Shown piece after piece: positions 16,616-26,997 of a stretch of DNA of 64,000 nt. The notes below the pieces were generated by a model. That model made no database searches. It was given only the letters and a program-made list of their open reading frames with translations, and was not told the DNA's origin. The stretch comes from Chryseobacterium binzhouense (GTDB lineage: Bacteria > Bacteroidota > Bacteroidia > Flavobacteriales > Weeksellaceae). The position numbers and the translations under genes are program-made. Each line of letters opens with the position of its first letter. Position 1 is the stretch's first letter. The stretch spans positions 186,001 through 250,000 of the forward strand of contig NZ_VKOG01000003.1 of NCBI RefSeq assembly GCF_007474545.1, given 5' to 3'.

Positions 16616-18916
<2,301 letters not shown>

Positions 18917-18939
18917 GCATATTTCATCATCATATTAAT

Positions 18940-18976
18940 AATCCTTCATTGTTTTTAAACTTTGAGGGATTTTTTA
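18940..18976 (+). terminator. Terminator after katG
   Basis: AATCCTTCA (18940-18948) pairs with TGAGGGATT (18963-18971, one G-U pair), followed by a T-run to 18976. Confidence 0.75.
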
Positions 18977-18997
18977 TTCAAAAGATTAAACTTTTCT

Positions 18998-19005
18998 TAT
19001 TTTTG
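18998..19005 (+). promoter_or_regulatory. -7 element of the first cyclase gene
   Basis: TATTTTTG fits TAnnTTTG, 21 bases before the TTG start. No convincing -33 element. Confidence 0.4.
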
Positions 19006-19026
19006 TGAAAATATAAATACTCGGTC

Positions 19027-21360
19027 TTGAAGAATCACTTAATCATCTTTTCTACTGCTTTATTCGGTGTTTTTGCCGGGTGGATCGACGTTAAAGGTCA
19101 GGAATCTAAAGAAATTCTGGAACTGAAGAGTAAACTGACTTCTGCAAAAAGCCCTAAAGATAAACACATCCATTATTTGCAGCTTGCTAACGCTTACGGA
19201 ATGCAAGGGAAAACAGATAGTGTTTTTGTTTTTTTAACCAGAAGCGAAGAAAATGCTAAGAAAATGAATAATAATGATGAGGCCGGTAGAATAAATATTT
19301 TTCTCTCACAATTTTTTTTGCAGAAAGGAGATTTGAAAAATTCTGAAAAATACATTAACGAAGCTCATCTTTTGTTAGCCAATTCCAAAAATTATGACCA
19401 TGTAGGATTACTAAATTATGCCACAGCTGGTGTAAACATCTTTAAAAAACAATATACCAAAGCCACGGAAAATTACAAAAAAAATATCCGTTTGTATGAT
19501 GAAGGCAAGGAAATAGACAAAAAATATGTCACCATGGCTTATCAGGGATTGTTCACCAATTTAATCATTCAGAGCAACTTTAGAGAGGGCTATTTAGAAT
19601 CGAATAAGTATATTGACTACGTAAAGAAAAACGAACCAGAAAAGTTAGATATTGCCTATCTTTTGTTGGGTAGTTTTTACATGAGTGCTAAAGATTACGA
19701 CAAATCGCTCAATTCATATCAAAAAACAGTTTCTTTGTCCAAGAATCAGGATTTAGTAAATCTTTGTTATGCTTTTTTAGGAATTATTTATGCCGAAAAA
19801 AAAGAGTTGGATTTAGCAAAAAAATATACCGATAAAGCCAATGCGTTTTTTAAAGGAGGCAATAACAATATTGCTTTAGGAAGTATTTACTACGGTTACG
19901 CAAGTATTTTTTTACAGGAAAACAAATTAGATCAAGCGGAAGAATATATTAAAAAAGCAATTGTAATTGCCCCAGAAAAAGACATTTCATCTACTAAATT
20001 TTCATACATTTCTAAACAGAATGAAATTTTGCTTAAAAAATTAACGCAATCGGGTTCTAATATGAGCGATGTAGAGAGAAAACAAAAATTAGAACTACTT
20101 CTAAATGATTTAAAAGAGAACTCCCAATTTTTAGAATCTACTGATACTTTCCTAAGTCCAGAACTTATTATTACTAATTTTGATAATCTATCGAAAGTAA
20201 ACGAAGAATTGGGAAATTATGAACAAGCTCTTTTTTATCGAAAAAAATACATTGATAAAAAAGAAGAAACGTACGGTTTGGATAAAATGAAAGAATTTCT
20301 GAATACCCAATCTGATTACGAATTGCGTGAACAAAAAGCCAAAATAGAACTTCAGGAAGCTACTAAACGTATTCAGCTGCAAAAAGAGATTGAACTAAAA
20401 GCCTTAAAGTTCGAGTACGAAAAAAAACAAGCCGAAGCCAAGACCGAAGCCGAAAAGAAAAGATTGCTTTTGGAAGAAGACCTGAAACGCAGAGAAATAG
20501 AGCTTACCTATGTTCAACAAAAAAAAGCAGCAGAACAAAGATATATTCAGGAGAAAAAATTAGCTCAAATTAATCAAGAGAAAAAAGACGCCATTGCCAA
20601 AGCAGAATTAGAAACCTCAAAATCCGAAAAAAATATGTGGGCAATTGGTGCTGGTTTGTCTTTGTTGCTGTTGGGTTTTGCAGGCTTTTCTTATAACCAA
20701 AAGCGTAAAGACAATAAGAAAATAGCCGAAGAAAAACAAAAATCTGAAAATCTTCTGCTGAATATTCTTCCGCATGAAGTGGCAGAAGAGCTGAAAGAAA
20801 AAGGTAAAACAAGTGCAAAACATTTTGATGAAGTTTCAGTTTTATTTACCGATTTTGTCAATTTCACTGCAAATTCAGAAAGAATAGGTGTACAAGAAGT
20901 TCTTAATGAACTCAACATCTGCTTTACAGAATTTGACAAAATTATGGACAGATATAATCTGGAAAAAATAAAAACCATTGGAGATGCTTATCTTGCGGTA
21001 AGCGGATTACCGGTTTCTAATGAAGAGCATGCAGAAAACGCAGTTAATGCGGGATTGGAAATTTTAGATTACATCAAAAAGAGAAAGGAAAATAATCCCA
21101 ATGCTTTGGATATAAGGATTGGAATACATTCAGGACCAGTGATTGCCGGAATTGTCGGAGTGAAAAAGTTTGCATACGATATCTGGGGAGACACCGTAAA
21201 CACAGCGGCAAGAATGGAGCAAAACAGCCAGAAAGGCAGGCTCAATATTTCTGGCTTTACATACGATTTGATAAAAAACAAATTCGTTTGCGAATACAGA
21301 GGTAAAATAGAGGTAAAAGGAAAAGGTGAACTGGATATGTATTTTGTAGAAAAATTATAA
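19027..21360 (+). CDS. TPR-containing membrane adenylate cyclase (class III)
   Basis: A 777-residue protein starting at a TTG. The first in-frame ATG lies inside the TPR region, while the TTG gives a good signal peptide (KNHLIIFSTALFGVFAG). Tetratricopeptide-type repeats fill about 30-340 outside the membrane. A long charged coiled coil follows (about 410-530), then one membrane helix (537-556) and a cytosolic class III cyclase domain (about 595-777). LFTDFVNFT holds a metal Asp. KTIGDAYLAV (Lys649) and YDIWGDTVNTAARM (Asp718) hold the Lys/Asp pair that selects ATP, plus the transition-state Asn and Arg. So it is predicted to make cAMP. A close paralogue with a different sensor follows 106 bases downstream. 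Confidence 0.85.
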   Translation: MKNHLIIFSTALFGVFAGWIDVKGQESKEILELKSKLTSAKSPKDKHIHYLQLANAYGMQGKTDSVFVFLTRSEENAKKMNNNDEAGRINIFLSQFFLQKGDLKNSEKYINEAHLLLANSKNYDHVGLLNYATAGVNIFKKQYTKATENYKKNIRLYDEGKEIDKKYVTMAYQGLFTNLIIQSNFREGYLESNKYIDYVKKNEPEKLDIAYLLLGSFYMSAKDYDKSLNSYQKTVSLSKNQDLVNLCYAFLGIIYAEKKELDLAKKYTDKANAFFKGGNNNIALGSIYYGYASIFLQENKLDQAEEYIKKAIVIAPEKDISSTKFSYISKQNEILLKKLTQSGSNMSDVERKQKLELLLNDLKENSQFLESTDTFLSPELIITNFDNLSKVNEELGNYEQALFYRKKYIDKKEETYGLDKMKEFLNTQSDYELREQKAKIELQEATKRIQLQKEIELKALKFEYEKKQAEAKTEAEKKRLLLEEDLKRREIELTYVQQKKAAEQRYIQEKKLAQINQEKKDAIAKAELETSKSEKNMWAIGAGLSLLLLGFAGFSYNQKRKDNKKIAEEKQKSENLLLNILPHEVAEELKEKGKTSAKHFDEVSVLFTDFVNFTANSERIGVQEVLNELNICFTEFDKIMDRYNLEKIKTIGDAYLAVSGLPVSNEEHAENAVNAGLEILDYIKKRKENNPNALDIRIGIHSGPVIAGIVGVKKFAYDIWGDTVNTAARMEQNSQKGRLNISGFTYDLIKNKFVCEYRGKIEVKGKGELDMYFVEKL

Positions 21361-21466
21361 TTGTGATTACAAAAAACTCACTATTTCAGCCAACATATTT
21401 TCTGATTATCTTTACAGATTGATAGCGTATCAATCAGCAAATTCTACCAACTTAAAATATAAAGGT

Positions 21467-23479
21467 TTGAAAAAAAGTCTACTTCTCCGACTGCTTTATA
21501 TTGCAATAATATTAATGCAACATTTTTATTCTGCGCAAAACACTGCGGAGAATCTTCAGATTTTATATGAAAAAGAAGTAGAGGAAGGCTTTGCCATTGA
21601 GGGAAAATGTAAGTTTTCCACAAATGACAATCCAGCTTTTGCCCAAACAAATTTTAATGATTCTCAATGGAAATTTATTGACTTCACTTCACGTGATCTT
21701 TTAAAGAAAAGTCAGGTTTTTTGGTTTCGATATCATTTTAAAATCGACAGCACCCTTATCGGAAAACCTCTTTTTTTAGAGGTTAACCAATCCGGAGCTT
21801 CCGAAATTTTTCTTAATGGAAAAAAAATAAAAACCCTTGGTAAAATTGGTGTAGGAGAAAAGCAGATTTCAAAAATAAAAGACAGTAAACCTTTAATAAT
21901 CTCCTTTGATGGTACCGGAAAAAATGTATTGGCAATTAGATATAAACCATCCATAGAAAAAAATGGGGTTTCATCGGTGAATTTTGGGTCTAAAGCAATA
22001 AATATCACTTTTTCTCCGGCAAACGCTTACGTGGAAAACAAGATGTCTATTTCCAGAAATATCAACTTTTATACAATGTTGATTTGCGGTATTTTTCTTG
22101 CGTTAGGATTTATACATCTTTTACTTTTTATTTTTTACAGAAAGGCGGTTTACAACTTTTATTTTTCCACTTACAACCTTTCAATTTGTGTGATGAGCTA
22201 TATGGTTCTTCTTATCTATGAGATTGAAGATCCTGCAAAATTCAGACTTTATCTCCTTATTGCTTTGTATGCACTTATCATATTCGGTGGCTCTTTAACA
22301 GGTTTTGTGAATACGTTATTCGGAAAAAGCAGATTGAGATTCAGAATTATGCTTGCAATTCCGGTCTTACTGATCATCATTCACTTTTTCTCACCAGAAA
22401 TATCCTTTATTTTCTGTATTTTTTATTTGTTTTTTGCAGCCATGGAATCCTTTTATCTTATTATAAGAGCCATGATAAAAAGAGAAAAATCAGCTTTTAT
22501 CGTTGGAGGCGGAATTCTAACTTTCTTTTTGTTTACTGTAATTACATTGGTCGTTTTCCTGTTGGATTCTTTTAATATTGTAGATGCAGACAATATTATG
22601 GATACGGACGGGATGGGATATTTTGCGCTCTTCGTTTTCATTAGCTTTCCTGTTTCTATTTCAGCTTATCTTGCATGGCAGTTTGCAGCAACCAATTTAA
22701 GTTTGAAAAAACAGCTTGACGAGGTAAACAGACTTTCTGAAATCAATCTTTTGCAGGAACAGGAAAAACAGCATATCTTACAAAACCAAAACGACATTCT
22801 CGAAAAACAGGTAGATGAGAGAACAAAAGAACTACAGGTTGAGAAACATAAAACAGAAACGTTACTGCTCAATATTCTTCCGCAGGAAGTTGCCGAAGAA
22901 CTGAAGGAAAACGGAAGTTCAGAAGCTAAATATTATGACGAGGTGACTGTCTTATTTACAGACTTTGTAAATTTTACTCAAAACTCCGAAAAAATGGGAG
23001 CCGAAAAAATGCTTGTAGAACTCAACGATTGTTTTACCGCATTTGATCTGATCATGGAAAAACATGGTCTGGAAAAAATAAAAACCATTGGAGACGCTTA
23101 TCTTTCGGTCTGCGGGCTTCCAAATCAGAATCCGCAACATGCATATCAAACGGTTTTGGCAGCTTTAGACATTTTACAATTTATTGAAAACCGAAAGAAA
23201 ACAAATCCTGAAACGCTTGAAATAAGAATTGGGATCAACTCAGGATCTCTGGTTGCAGGAATTGTTGGTCTCAAAAAATTTGCATACGACATTTGGGGAG
23301 ACACCGTAAATACTGCCGCAAGAATGGAACAAAACAGTGAAAAAGGTAAAATCAATATTTCTGATTCTACTTATCAGCTGATTAAAGACAAGATCATCTG
23401 CGAATACAGGGGTAAAATAGATACCAAAGGAAAAGGTGCGATGGATATGTATTTTGCTCTCCAAATAAAAAACAATTAA
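21467..23479 (+). CDS. 7TM sensor adenylate cyclase (7TMR-DISM type, class III)
   Basis: A predicted adenylate cyclase of about 670 residues. The frame is open from a TTG at 21419; I prefer the TTG at 21467 because it gives a clean signal peptide (KKSLLLRLLYIAIILMQHFY). A beta-sandwich sensor with the 7TMR-DISMED2 look follows (about 30-185, WFRYHFKID and EIFLNGKKIKTLG). Seven hydrophobic helices occupy about 200-410, then a coiled coil (420-465) and a class III cyclase domain (about 485-670). LFTDFVNFT, KTIGDAYLSV (Lys539) and YDIWGDTVNTAARM (Asp608) give the ATP-selecting pair. The catalytic domain is closely similar to that of the gene upstream, so the pair looks like a duplication with swapped sensors. 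Confidence 0.85.
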   Translation: MKKSLLLRLLYIAIILMQHFYSAQNTAENLQILYEKEVEEGFAIEGKCKFSTNDNPAFAQTNFNDSQWKFIDFTSRDLLKKSQVFWFRYHFKIDSTLIGKPLFLEVNQSGASEIFLNGKKIKTLGKIGVGEKQISKIKDSKPLIISFDGTGKNVLAIRYKPSIEKNGVSSVNFGSKAINITFSPANAYVENKMSISRNINFYTMLICGIFLALGFIHLLLFIFYRKAVYNFYFSTYNLSICVMSYMVLLIYEIEDPAKFRLYLLIALYALIIFGGSLTGFVNTLFGKSRLRFRIMLAIPVLLIIIHFFSPEISFIFCIFYLFFAAMESFYLIIRAMIKREKSAFIVGGGILTFFLFTVITLVVFLLDSFNIVDADNIMDTDGMGYFALFVFISFPVSISAYLAWQFAATNLSLKKQLDEVNRLSEINLLQEQEKQHILQNQNDILEKQVDERTKELQVEKHKTETLLLNILPQEVAEELKENGSSEAKYYDEVTVLFTDFVNFTQNSEKMGAEKMLVELNDCFTAFDLIMEKHGLEKIKTIGDAYLSVCGLPNQNPQHAYQTVLAALDILQFIENRKKTNPETLEIRIGINSGSLVAGIVGLKKFAYDIWGDTVNTAARMEQNSEKGKINISDSTYQLIKDKIICEYRGKIDTKGKGAMDMYFALQIKNN

Positions 23480-23493
23480 AAATTTTTTATCTT

Positions 23494-23501
23494 TATTTTT
23501 G
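23494..23501 (+). promoter_or_regulatory. -7 element directly before the HD-domain gene
   Basis: TATTTTTG ends 3 bases before the ATG at 23505, predicting a leaderless transcript. No strong -33 element, so read-through from the cyclase gene is also possible. Confidence 0.4.
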
Positions 23502-23504
23502 AAT

Positions 23505-24086
23505 ATGGAATACGAAAAAATAAAAAAAGTTATACTCCAGAAATTAAAGGAAAATCTTCCCGAACATCTTTCTTACCACAGTGTACTTCATGTGAAGGAC
23601 GTTATTGATGCAGTTCAGAAAATAGCAGTTTCTGAGGGAATTTCCGGTGAAGAGATGGTTCTTCTCAAAACGGCAGCTTTATTCCATGATACCGGATTTT
23701 TGTACGGCGCAAAAGACCATGAGGAAAAGTCATGCGACATTGCTAAGGAATATCTTCCGGATTACGGATACAGCGACTCTCAGATTCAAAAAATAAACGG
23801 AATGATCATGGCAACCAAAATTCCGCAGTCACCTAATAATCACCTGGAACAAATCATGGCAGATGCAGATCTGGATTATTTGGGAAGAGAAGATTTTTTT
23901 ACCATCGGAGACAAACTTTTCGAAGAGCTTACCATGTTTGGAATTGTAAATTCTGAGCGTGACTGGAATCTTCTGCAGGAAAAATTTCTGGAAAGTCACC
24001 ACTTCTTCACCGAAACAGCCATTAAAACACGTAATCAGAAAAAACAGGAAAATTTAGACATTATTAAATCTAAATTAAATTCATAA
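23505..24086 (+). CDS. HD-domain phosphohydrolase
   Basis: A 193-residue cytosolic protein of the HD superfamily. Metal ligands are visible as YHSVLHVKDVIDAV (first His), ALFHDTGFLYG (the HD pair, about 66-76) and MADADLDYLG (the last Asp). These enzymes remove phosphate from nucleotides or cyclic nucleotides; the exact substrate cannot be read from sequence. Its place 25 bases after two adenylate cyclases makes a role in cyclic-nucleotide or nucleotide turnover worth testing. The frame opens at a TTG at 23499, which falls in the promoter-like box, so the ATG at 23505 is used. It is 2 bases before the YitT gene, an operon by spacing. Confidence 0.82.
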   Translation: MEYEKIKKVILQKLKENLPEHLSYHSVLHVKDVIDAVQKIAVSEGISGEEMVLLKTAALFHDTGFLYGAKDHEEKSCDIAKEYLPDYGYSDSQIQKINGMIMATKIPQSPNNHLEQIMADADLDYLGREDFFTIGDKLFEELTMFGIVNSERDWNLLQEKFLESHHFFTETAIKTRNQKKQENLDIIKSKLNS

Positions 24087-24088
24087 GC

Positions 24089-24967
24089 ATGAGTTCTCAA
24101 AAACCGCACGGATCATTATTCAGCATTTCAGATATAATCTATCTGCTTTTAGGAGTTATTTCAACAAGCATTGCCCTCAAAATTTTCTTGGTTCCCAACC
24201 ATTTTCTGGATGGCGGAGTAACCGGCATTTCGCTGCTTTTCCATGAAGTAAAACATTGGAATCTAGGTATTTTACTTATTTTGCTCAACATTCCATTCGT
24301 TCTTTTGGCTTATTTCAAAGTAAGCCGGCACTTTGCCATACGCAGTACTGTTGCGATTGTTCTTATTGCATTGATACTTAATTTTGTCCACTTTCCTGAA
24401 CTTACACACGACAAATTATTGGTTGCTATTTTCGGAGGTGTTTTTCTGGGAATCGGTATTGGATTATGTATGAGAGGTGGCGGAACCTTCGACGGCATGG
24501 AAGTTTTGGCATTAATGACTTTCAAAAAAAGTAGTTTCAGCATTACCGAAATTATTTTGGGAATGAATATCATCATTTTCGTGATTGCCGCATCATTTTT
24601 AAAGATTGAGACCGCATTGTATGCTATTCTTACCTACGTCATTGCCAGTCAGATTACCAAATATGTGATCGAAGGAATTGAAGCCTACACCGGAGTCACC
24701 ATTATTTCGGGGAATAGTGAAGAAATAAAAAAAGCTTTAGTTCTTACTTTGAACCGCGGAATTACTGTTTACAAAGGCGAAAGAGGATTTATGAAAGAAA
24801 CTTTTGAGCAGAGTGCAGATGTAGATATTATTTTTACCATTGTGACCCGACTTGAAGTGAGAAAACTTCAGAATATTGTAAAATCTATAGATCCAAAAGC
24901 ATTTATTTTCACCCAAACCGTACGTGAACCGCAGGGAGGAATCGTAAAAGAAATCGTAAAACATTAA
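24089..24967 (+). CDS. YitT family membrane protein
   Basis: A 292-residue protein with about five membrane helices in the first 200 residues (the YitT/DUF161 part). Visible are FLVPNHFLDGGVTGISLL and GIGLCMRGGGTFDGMEVLAL. A cytosolic C-terminal DUF2179 domain follows (about 205-292, GITVYKGERGF and TRLEVRKLQNIVKSIDP). The family is widespread and functionally undefined; a transport or ligand-sensing role is only suggested by the fold. It starts 2 bases after the HD-domain gene and is probably co-transcribed with it. Confidence 0.85.
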   Translation: MSSQKPHGSLFSISDIIYLLLGVISTSIALKIFLVPNHFLDGGVTGISLLFHEVKHWNLGILLILLNIPFVLLAYFKVSRHFAIRSTVAIVLIALILNFVHFPELTHDKLLVAIFGGVFLGIGIGLCMRGGGTFDGMEVLALMTFKKSSFSITEIILGMNIIIFVIAASFLKIETALYAILTYVIASQITKYVIEGIEAYTGVTIISGNSEEIKKALVLTLNRGITVYKGERGFMKETFEQSADVDIIFTIVTRLEVRKLQNIVKSIDPKAFIFTQTVREPQGGIVKEIVKH

Positions 24968-24995
24968 TCAAATCTGATTAATGTTAAGCTTTTTC
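24961..24995 (+). terminator. Hairpin at the end of the YitT gene
   Basis: A perfect 10-bp stem ACATTAATCA (24961-24970) with TGATTAATGT (24975-24984) includes the stop codon. A short T-run follows at 24990-24994. It is AT-rich, so a weak terminator at best. Confidence 0.4.
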
Positions 24996-25087
24996 AGGAG
25001 CTATTTCCGGCTATACACTATATCTTTTTTGTTTTCCCGGACTGATATTCCATCTTAAAACAAAAAAGGATGCCGTTTCTATCCGGG
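24996..25087. repeat. Palindromic dispersed repeat (GAGCTATTTCC family)
   Basis: Starts GGAGCTATTTCCGGCTATA and ends GGATGCCGTTTCTATCCGGG-CT. A central CTTTTTTGTTTT (25024-25035) pairs with AAAACAAAAAAG (25057-25068). I know this layout as a common intergenic repeat of Flavobacteria. It sits between the converging YitT and ArsC-like genes. Confidence 0.6.
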
Positions 25088-25141
25088 CTGTAAAAAAAAC
25101 CATAGCTTTTACCATTTTGGAATCAAAAGACTAAGTTTATA

Positions 25142-25492
25142 TTAAACTCCAAAAAATTCTTTAAGAGCTTCTACATTCTTTTTATCATTTCCAATAAAAA
25201 TCTGCTTATCCGTAAGAAAAACCGGACGTTTTAAAAAAGTATAATGATCCAGAATCAGTTCTTTAAAATCATTTTCCTTTAAAGCTTTTACATCCAGACC
25301 TCTGAGTTTTATCTGCGTAGATTTTTTGCTGAATAATGATTCGTAAGATTGACTTTTATCATACATTTCGTCCAGCTCTTCCTTAGTAACCGGCTCTTTT
25401 TTGATCTCTCTCACTTCCCAGTCTGACAGATCAAACTGTGCTAAAATCTTTCTGCACGTATCACAAGTATTCAGATAAAAAACTTTCTTCAT
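25142..25492 (-). CDS. ArsC/Spx family thioredoxin-fold protein
   Basis: A 116-residue protein with the ArsC-like thioredoxin fold. The N-terminal motif LNTCDTCRK contains a CxxC pair, which is the Spx-like form; glutaredoxin-type ArsC enzymes have a single catalytic Cys followed by an Arg triad. KRPVFLTDKQIFIGND near the C-terminus holds the family Arg-Pro. It may be a redox-sensing or reductase protein; no ars genes are near, so I do not assign arsenate resistance. Single gene on the minus strand. Confidence 0.78.
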   Translation of the reverse strand: MKKVFYLNTCDTCRKILAQFDLSDWEVREIKKEPVTKEELDEMYDKSQSYESLFSKKSTQIKLRGLDVKALKENDFKELILDHYTFLKRPVFLTDKQIFIGNDKKNVEALKEFFGV

Positions 25493-25605
25493 GATTGATA
25501 ATTTAGGTCAAAGAAACAAAATATTCAGCAAAATTAAAATCTGCAAAATAAGATTTTAGGTAAAATCTTAAAAATTATAAATATCTTTATTCAAATTAAA
25601 ACAAA

Positions 25606-26073
25606 ATGGAGAACAAACCGGTTACTTTTCAGTTTATTTCAGAGCCTTCGGATGTCAACTATGGCGGAAACGTCCACGGTGGAAGCGTAATGAAGTGGAT
25701 TGATCAGGCTGGCTACGCCTGTGCAACTACCTGGAGCGGCAATTATTCTGTAACAGTATATGTTGGCGGAATACGTTTTTATGAACCCATCAAGATCGGA
25801 GAAATTGTAAAGGTTGAAGCGCAGGTGATCTACACAGGTTCTTCCAGCATGCATATTTCGATCAATGTATTTTCGAGAAATCTAAAGCAGCCGGATTTTG
25901 ATAAGAAAACCCACTGCATCATCGTTTTTGTTGCAGTAGATGAAAATGGTAAAAAACTTCCGGTTCCTAAATGGATTCCCGTTACCGAAGAAGAAAAAAA
26001 ACAGGAGGAATATGCTAAAAGGCTGATGGAGCTCAGAACTCAGATTGAGAACGAAATGAAACCTTTTCTTTGA
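25606..26073 (+). CDS. Acyl-CoA thioesterase, hot-dog fold
   Basis: A 155-residue protein of the YciA/acyl-CoA hydrolase group that cleaves acyl-CoA to free acid and CoA. The core motif GGNVHGGSVMKWIDQAGYACA (about 19-39) holds the catalytic Asp and the CoA-binding His-Gly segment. Hot-dog beta strands follow (VTVYVGGIRFYEPIKIGEIV) and then a C-terminal helix rich in Glu and Lys. The acyl-chain preference is unknown. Its stop codon overlaps the next ATG (TGATG), so the two are translationally coupled. Confidence 0.88.
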   Translation: MENKPVTFQFISEPSDVNYGGNVHGGSVMKWIDQAGYACATTWSGNYSVTVYVGGIRFYEPIKIGEIVKVEAQVIYTGSSSMHISINVFSRNLKQPDFDKKTHCIIVFVAVDENGKKLPVPKWIPVTEEEKKQEEYAKRLMELRTQIENEMKPFL

Positions 26074-26942
26074 TGGAGAGAAAAGATTTCATAAAACTTT
26101 CAGCTTTGGGCATTCTTGGTTTATATTCCTGTCGGGTTTCGAACATGATCACAAAAAAACCTTTAGCAATACAGCTTTATACCATCAGAGATGCTGTTTC
26201 ACAAAATCCGGAAAAAGCACTGGAAAAACTGGCACAATTAGGATTTAATCAAATTGAAATTTATGGTTACGATGGTTTATTTTTCGGGAAAAACCTCAAT
26301 GAATTTAAAAAGATTCTGAAAAACACAGGTCTGAAAGTCATTAGCTCACACCACACAACAGGAGTTGTACAGTCAGGAAGAGGCAGTCTGATGAACAATT
26401 GGGAACAAACTGTAGAAGACTTGCAGTCTTTAGACATTAAATATATGGTTTGTTCATATATTTTTCCTGAAGAGAGAACCATGGAAAATTACAAAAAGCT
26501 TCCTGATTTGCTTGAAAAGTCTGGTGAAGCTACCCAAAAAGCAAACATTCAGTTTGCTTATCATAACCATGATTTCGAGTTTGATGCTTTCGATAAAAAA
26601 AACAGTGTTTATGATTTCATTTTAAAAAACACTTCATCAAATATGGTGAAAATGGAGCTTGATCTGTACTGGATTGCAAAAGCAGGACTCAACCCTATAG
26701 ATTATTTTGAAAAATATCCCGGAAGATTTCCTTTGTGGCACGTGAAAGACATGAAAGCAGAAAATCAGGATTTCACTGAAATAGGAAACGGAACTATTGA
26801 TTTTGAAACCATTTTCAGGCATAAAGAAAAAGCAGGATTAAAGCATTGGTTTCTGGAGCAGGATTCCAGCGATAAAAATATATTTGAAAGCATTGTCTTG
26901 AGTAAAAAATTTATCCAGCAAAACAATTATTTTGATATATAA
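26073..26942 (+). CDS. Sugar phosphate isomerase/epimerase-like TIM-barrel lipoprotein
   Basis: A 289-residue exported protein. The N-terminus ERKDFIKLSALGILGLYSC is a signal that ends in a lipobox-like Cys and begins with the RKxF pattern seen in Tat-type signals of this family. The rest is a xylose isomerase-like TIM barrel: PLAIQLYTIRDAV, QIEIYGYDG, YHNHDFEF (metal-binding His and Glu), MELDLYWIAKAG, WHVKDMK and FLEQDSS. Such proteins epimerise or isomerise sugars or polyols. The substrate is unknown. A TTG start 3 bases earlier is possible; the ATG at 26073 fits the overlap with the thioesterase stop. Confidence 0.82.
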   Translation: MERKDFIKLSALGILGLYSCRVSNMITKKPLAIQLYTIRDAVSQNPEKALEKLAQLGFNQIEIYGYDGLFFGKNLNEFKKILKNTGLKVISSHHTTGVVQSGRGSLMNNWEQTVEDLQSLDIKYMVCSYIFPEERTMENYKKLPDLLEKSGEATQKANIQFAYHNHDFEFDAFDKKNSVYDFILKNTSSNMVKMELDLYWIAKAGLNPIDYFEKYPGRFPLWHVKDMKAENQDFTEIGNGTIDFETIFRHKEKAGLKHWFLEQDSSDKNIFESIVLSKKFIQQNNYFDI

Positions 26943-26943
26943 T

Positions 26944-26976
26944 GAAAAAAAGCCAGAACAATTCTAATTCTGGCTT
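26944..26976 (-). terminator. Terminator of rimO
   Basis: AAGCCAGAA (26950-26958) pairs perfectly with TTCTGGCTT (26968-26976). A T-run follows on the minus strand (A residues 26945-26950). Confidence 0.78.
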
Positions 26977-26997
26977 CCTATATTTACTATAAAAATT

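Noticed and set aside
25142-25492. Arsenate resistance gene
   Set aside because: The CxxC motif and lack of ars neighbours fit an Spx/YffB-like protein better than a dedicated arsenate reductase.
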